Source: Flavobacterium album (GTDB lineage Bacteria > Bacteroidota > Bacteroidia > Flavobacteriales > Flavobacteriaceae). From it: a stretch of 64,000 nucleotides of DNA. The position numbers and the translations under genes were made by a program. Where the stretch lies: contig NZ_CP029186.1 in NCBI RefSeq assembly GCF_003096035.1, positions 3,144,001 to 3,208,000 on the forward strand, read 5' to 3'. This document shows positions 62,668-64,000 of the stretch, one piece after another (position 1 is the first letter of the stretch; each line of letters opens with the position of its first letter). The notes beneath the pieces were generated by a model. It did no database searches. It worked only from the letters and a program-made list of their open reading frames with translations, and was not told the DNA's origin.

Positions 62668-63867
62668 TTATTTCTTCGATACCAGGTAGAGTTCGTAGGA
62701 TGCAGGAAGGTGTACCTTGGCCAACTTCACCCTCTTGGAGAAATAGCCAGAGACGCCCTGCACTACCCCCCGGCCCAGGTCGGCCGCCATCTGCTGGCCA
62801 GCAGACCGGGTCATCATGATGCTGGTGCCTCCCGTGCCTGCCATGTTCCCCGCAATCTGGTTCAGGGCACCCGCCTCGGGGTTGTAGGGTATATGGAGCC
62901 CCTTCTGCCCGTCGGTATCATAGGCCTCCAGGCTTACCGGGACTATGGAGCCGTCAGCGACCAGCGAGGTGACCTGGAGCTGCAGCCTGCCGGCGTCGAA
63001 CTTGGCCAGCGCCGTCACCAGGCTGCCGGCCCGTATGGTTCCCGAGGAGAACGTTGCAGGTTCCATGAGCCTGAGCTGCACGGGAGCCCCCGGGATAACG
63101 ATCTGACCCTGATGGACACAGGCCCTGATGCCATTCTTTTGATCACCGGAGGTCCCTTCAGTGCTGACCTGCCCCAGCAGCGAGACCACCCCGCCGCTTG
63201 CCGCATGCACGGGTTCGAAAGGCTCCTCTGCCACACTCCCCTGCTGGTCGCCCGGATCCTGGGGTTTGCCCCCCGGAAAGTACTTGGAGGCCATCTGGTA
63301 GGATTTTTCCATGAGTGCCAGCTGGCTGTCCAGATTGTTTCCTGGAGGCTTCCGGGACCCCTCGGCAAGCTGCCTCCTGAGGCTTTCAAGCTCTTCCTTC
63401 ATCTGGCTGCTCTCGTCATTGCGGTAGAAGCTGCCCAGGCTCTGCCGGGCATTGCGGTAGCTTTCCAGCCCCGGGACCTTGGCTTCTGGTACACTGGGTT
63501 CCTGTGCCAGCGTGTCGCCGCCCTGGGAATCCTGCCAATAGTCCGACAGGGTCGAAATGGCCCTGCTTTTCTCCTCGTCGCGCTCCTTGAGCAGTTCCTG
63601 CTCGTATGCCTTGCCCTTGTCCGAGGGCATGGCCGCCTCGCTTGCCTGCGGGACTGCCTGGTTCGCTCCGATGCCTTCACGCTCCTTTTCGGCCTGCTCC
63701 TGCGAGGGCGAAAAGATCATGTACAGGCATCCTGCGAAAGCAATCACCATAAGGCCGATGACGCCATACTTCTTTAGCCTTGCCCCGGTATCGGAGCCCC
63801 CGTGCTCCCTCTTTCCTGCCGGGCCCTCACTGATGAAGATCTCCGGCTTCTGCTGCTTTTCTTTCAT
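62668..63867 (-). CDS. traM: Conjugative transfer protein TraM
   Basis: A 399-residue inner-membrane protein with one membrane helix near residues 33-51 (YGVIGLMVIAFAGCLYMIF), a long coiled-coil and Gln-rich region (about 55-250), and a C-terminal VirB10/TrbI-like beta-barrel (about 250-399, VVSLLGQVSTEGTSG, IRAGSLVTALAKF). It links the inner- and outer-membrane parts of the mating pore. Its start overlaps the traL stop (ATGA). Confidence 0.95.
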   Translation of the reverse strand: MKEKQQKPEIFISEGPAGKREHGGSDTGARLKKYGVIGLMVIAFAGCLYMIFSPSQEQAEKEREGIGANQAVPQASEAAMPSDKGKAYEQELLKERDEEKSRAISTLSDYWQDSQGGDTLAQEPSVPEAKVPGLESYRNARQSLGSFYRNDESSQMKEELESLRRQLAEGSRKPPGNNLDSQLALMEKSYQMASKYFPGGKPQDPGDQQGSVAEEPFEPVHAASGGVVSLLGQVSTEGTSGDQKNGIRACVHQGQIVIPGAPVQLRLMEPATFSSGTIRAGSLVTALAKFDAGRLQLQVTSLVADGSIVPVSLEAYDTDGQKGLHIPYNPEAGALNQIAGNMAGTGGTSIMMTRSAGQQMAADLGRGVVQGVSGYFSKRVKLAKVHLPASYELYLVSKK

Positions 63868-64000
63868 TTGCTTTCCTTTTTTGATGAATTGTTCGTCTCT
63901 TCCGTTATTGGATTGCGTATCGTCCCCAGATCGGCAGGGGCGGCCCCTGCCAGCTCCCTCCTGACCTGCACGAGCACCAGGGCCGCCAGCAGTACGTAGA
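63864..64000 (-). CDS. traL: TraL-like conjugation protein, C-terminal part (cut by the window)
   Basis: The last 44 codons read YVLLAALVLVQVRREL, a membrane helix, then a polar tail ending NSSKKESK. The stop codon overlaps the traM start. Small one-helix proteins at this place in Bacteroidota tra operons are TraL (DUF3989). The N-terminus lies beyond the right edge of the window. Confidence 0.65.
   Translation of the reverse strand, partial: YVLLAALVLVQVRRELAGAAPADLGTIRNPITEETNNSSKKESK

Noticed and set aside
1..64000. CRISPR array, tRNA or rRNA genes
   Set aside because: No regularly spaced repeats, no cloverleaf ending in CCA and no rRNA motifs were found by eye; a covariance search would be needed to exclude short tRNAs.

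Overview
The window is a contig segment from a Bacteroidota bacterium, most likely Flavobacterium or a close relative in the Flavobacteriaceae. The evidence is a long-insert Rho, the gldF-gldG-dnaN block, type IX secretion (T9SS) C-terminal sorting domains, DUF4293/DUF4294/DUF6048/DUF6452-type proteins, TAnnTTTG promoter boxes (consensus of the Bacteroidota primary sigma factor) and weak use of Shine-Dalgarno sites. No rRNA, tRNA or CRISPR array was seen. One structured RNA is clear: the SRP RNA at the left edge, on the minus strand.

Bases 1 to about 56,140 are ordinary chromosome. From left to right: SRP RNA, a glutaminyl cyclase lipoprotein, a fasciclin-domain protein, a bestrophin-like channel, a beta-lactamase-fold hydrolase, rho, a DUF4293 protein, a phosphodiesterase, truA with an ABC exporter, lpdA, a cysteine desulfurase, an Smr-domain protein, ornithine aminotransferase, a WYL regulator, an S41 protease, rlmD with two envelope genes, a large ankyrin protein, two tandem T9SS cargo paralogues, an M42 aminopeptidase, purC, phoH, a SAM hydrolase/adenosyltransferase-family gene, gldF-gldG, dnaN, a MutS-like ATPase, a universal stress protein and mnmE. 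Many small lipoproteins and membrane proteins of unknown role lie between them. Intergenic gaps hold several families of imperfect palindromes that look like dispersed chromosomal repeats.

From just after mnmE to the right edge the sequence is the end of an integrative and conjugative element (ICE), visibly richer in G+C. It starts at the mnmE 3' end, whose last codons are a known integration target in other bacteria. It continues with a regulatory region (an inverted repeat and six 10-bp phased direct repeats), a helix-turn-helix regulator, a tyrosine integrase, a convergent excisionase-type protein, a long leader, a DUF932 gene, an Api92-like gene, and then the leftward transfer genes traQ, traO, traN, traM and the end of traL. 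The element's other end is outside the window.

At least six chromosomal genes are broken by one base, and a seventh has a suspicious C-terminus. Every break is at a homopolymer, and six of the seven look like one missing base. gldG and an ABC exporter are among them. This pattern points to sequencing or consensus error more than to real gene decay, although the bases alone cannot prove it. All assignments come from motif reading; no database search was run.
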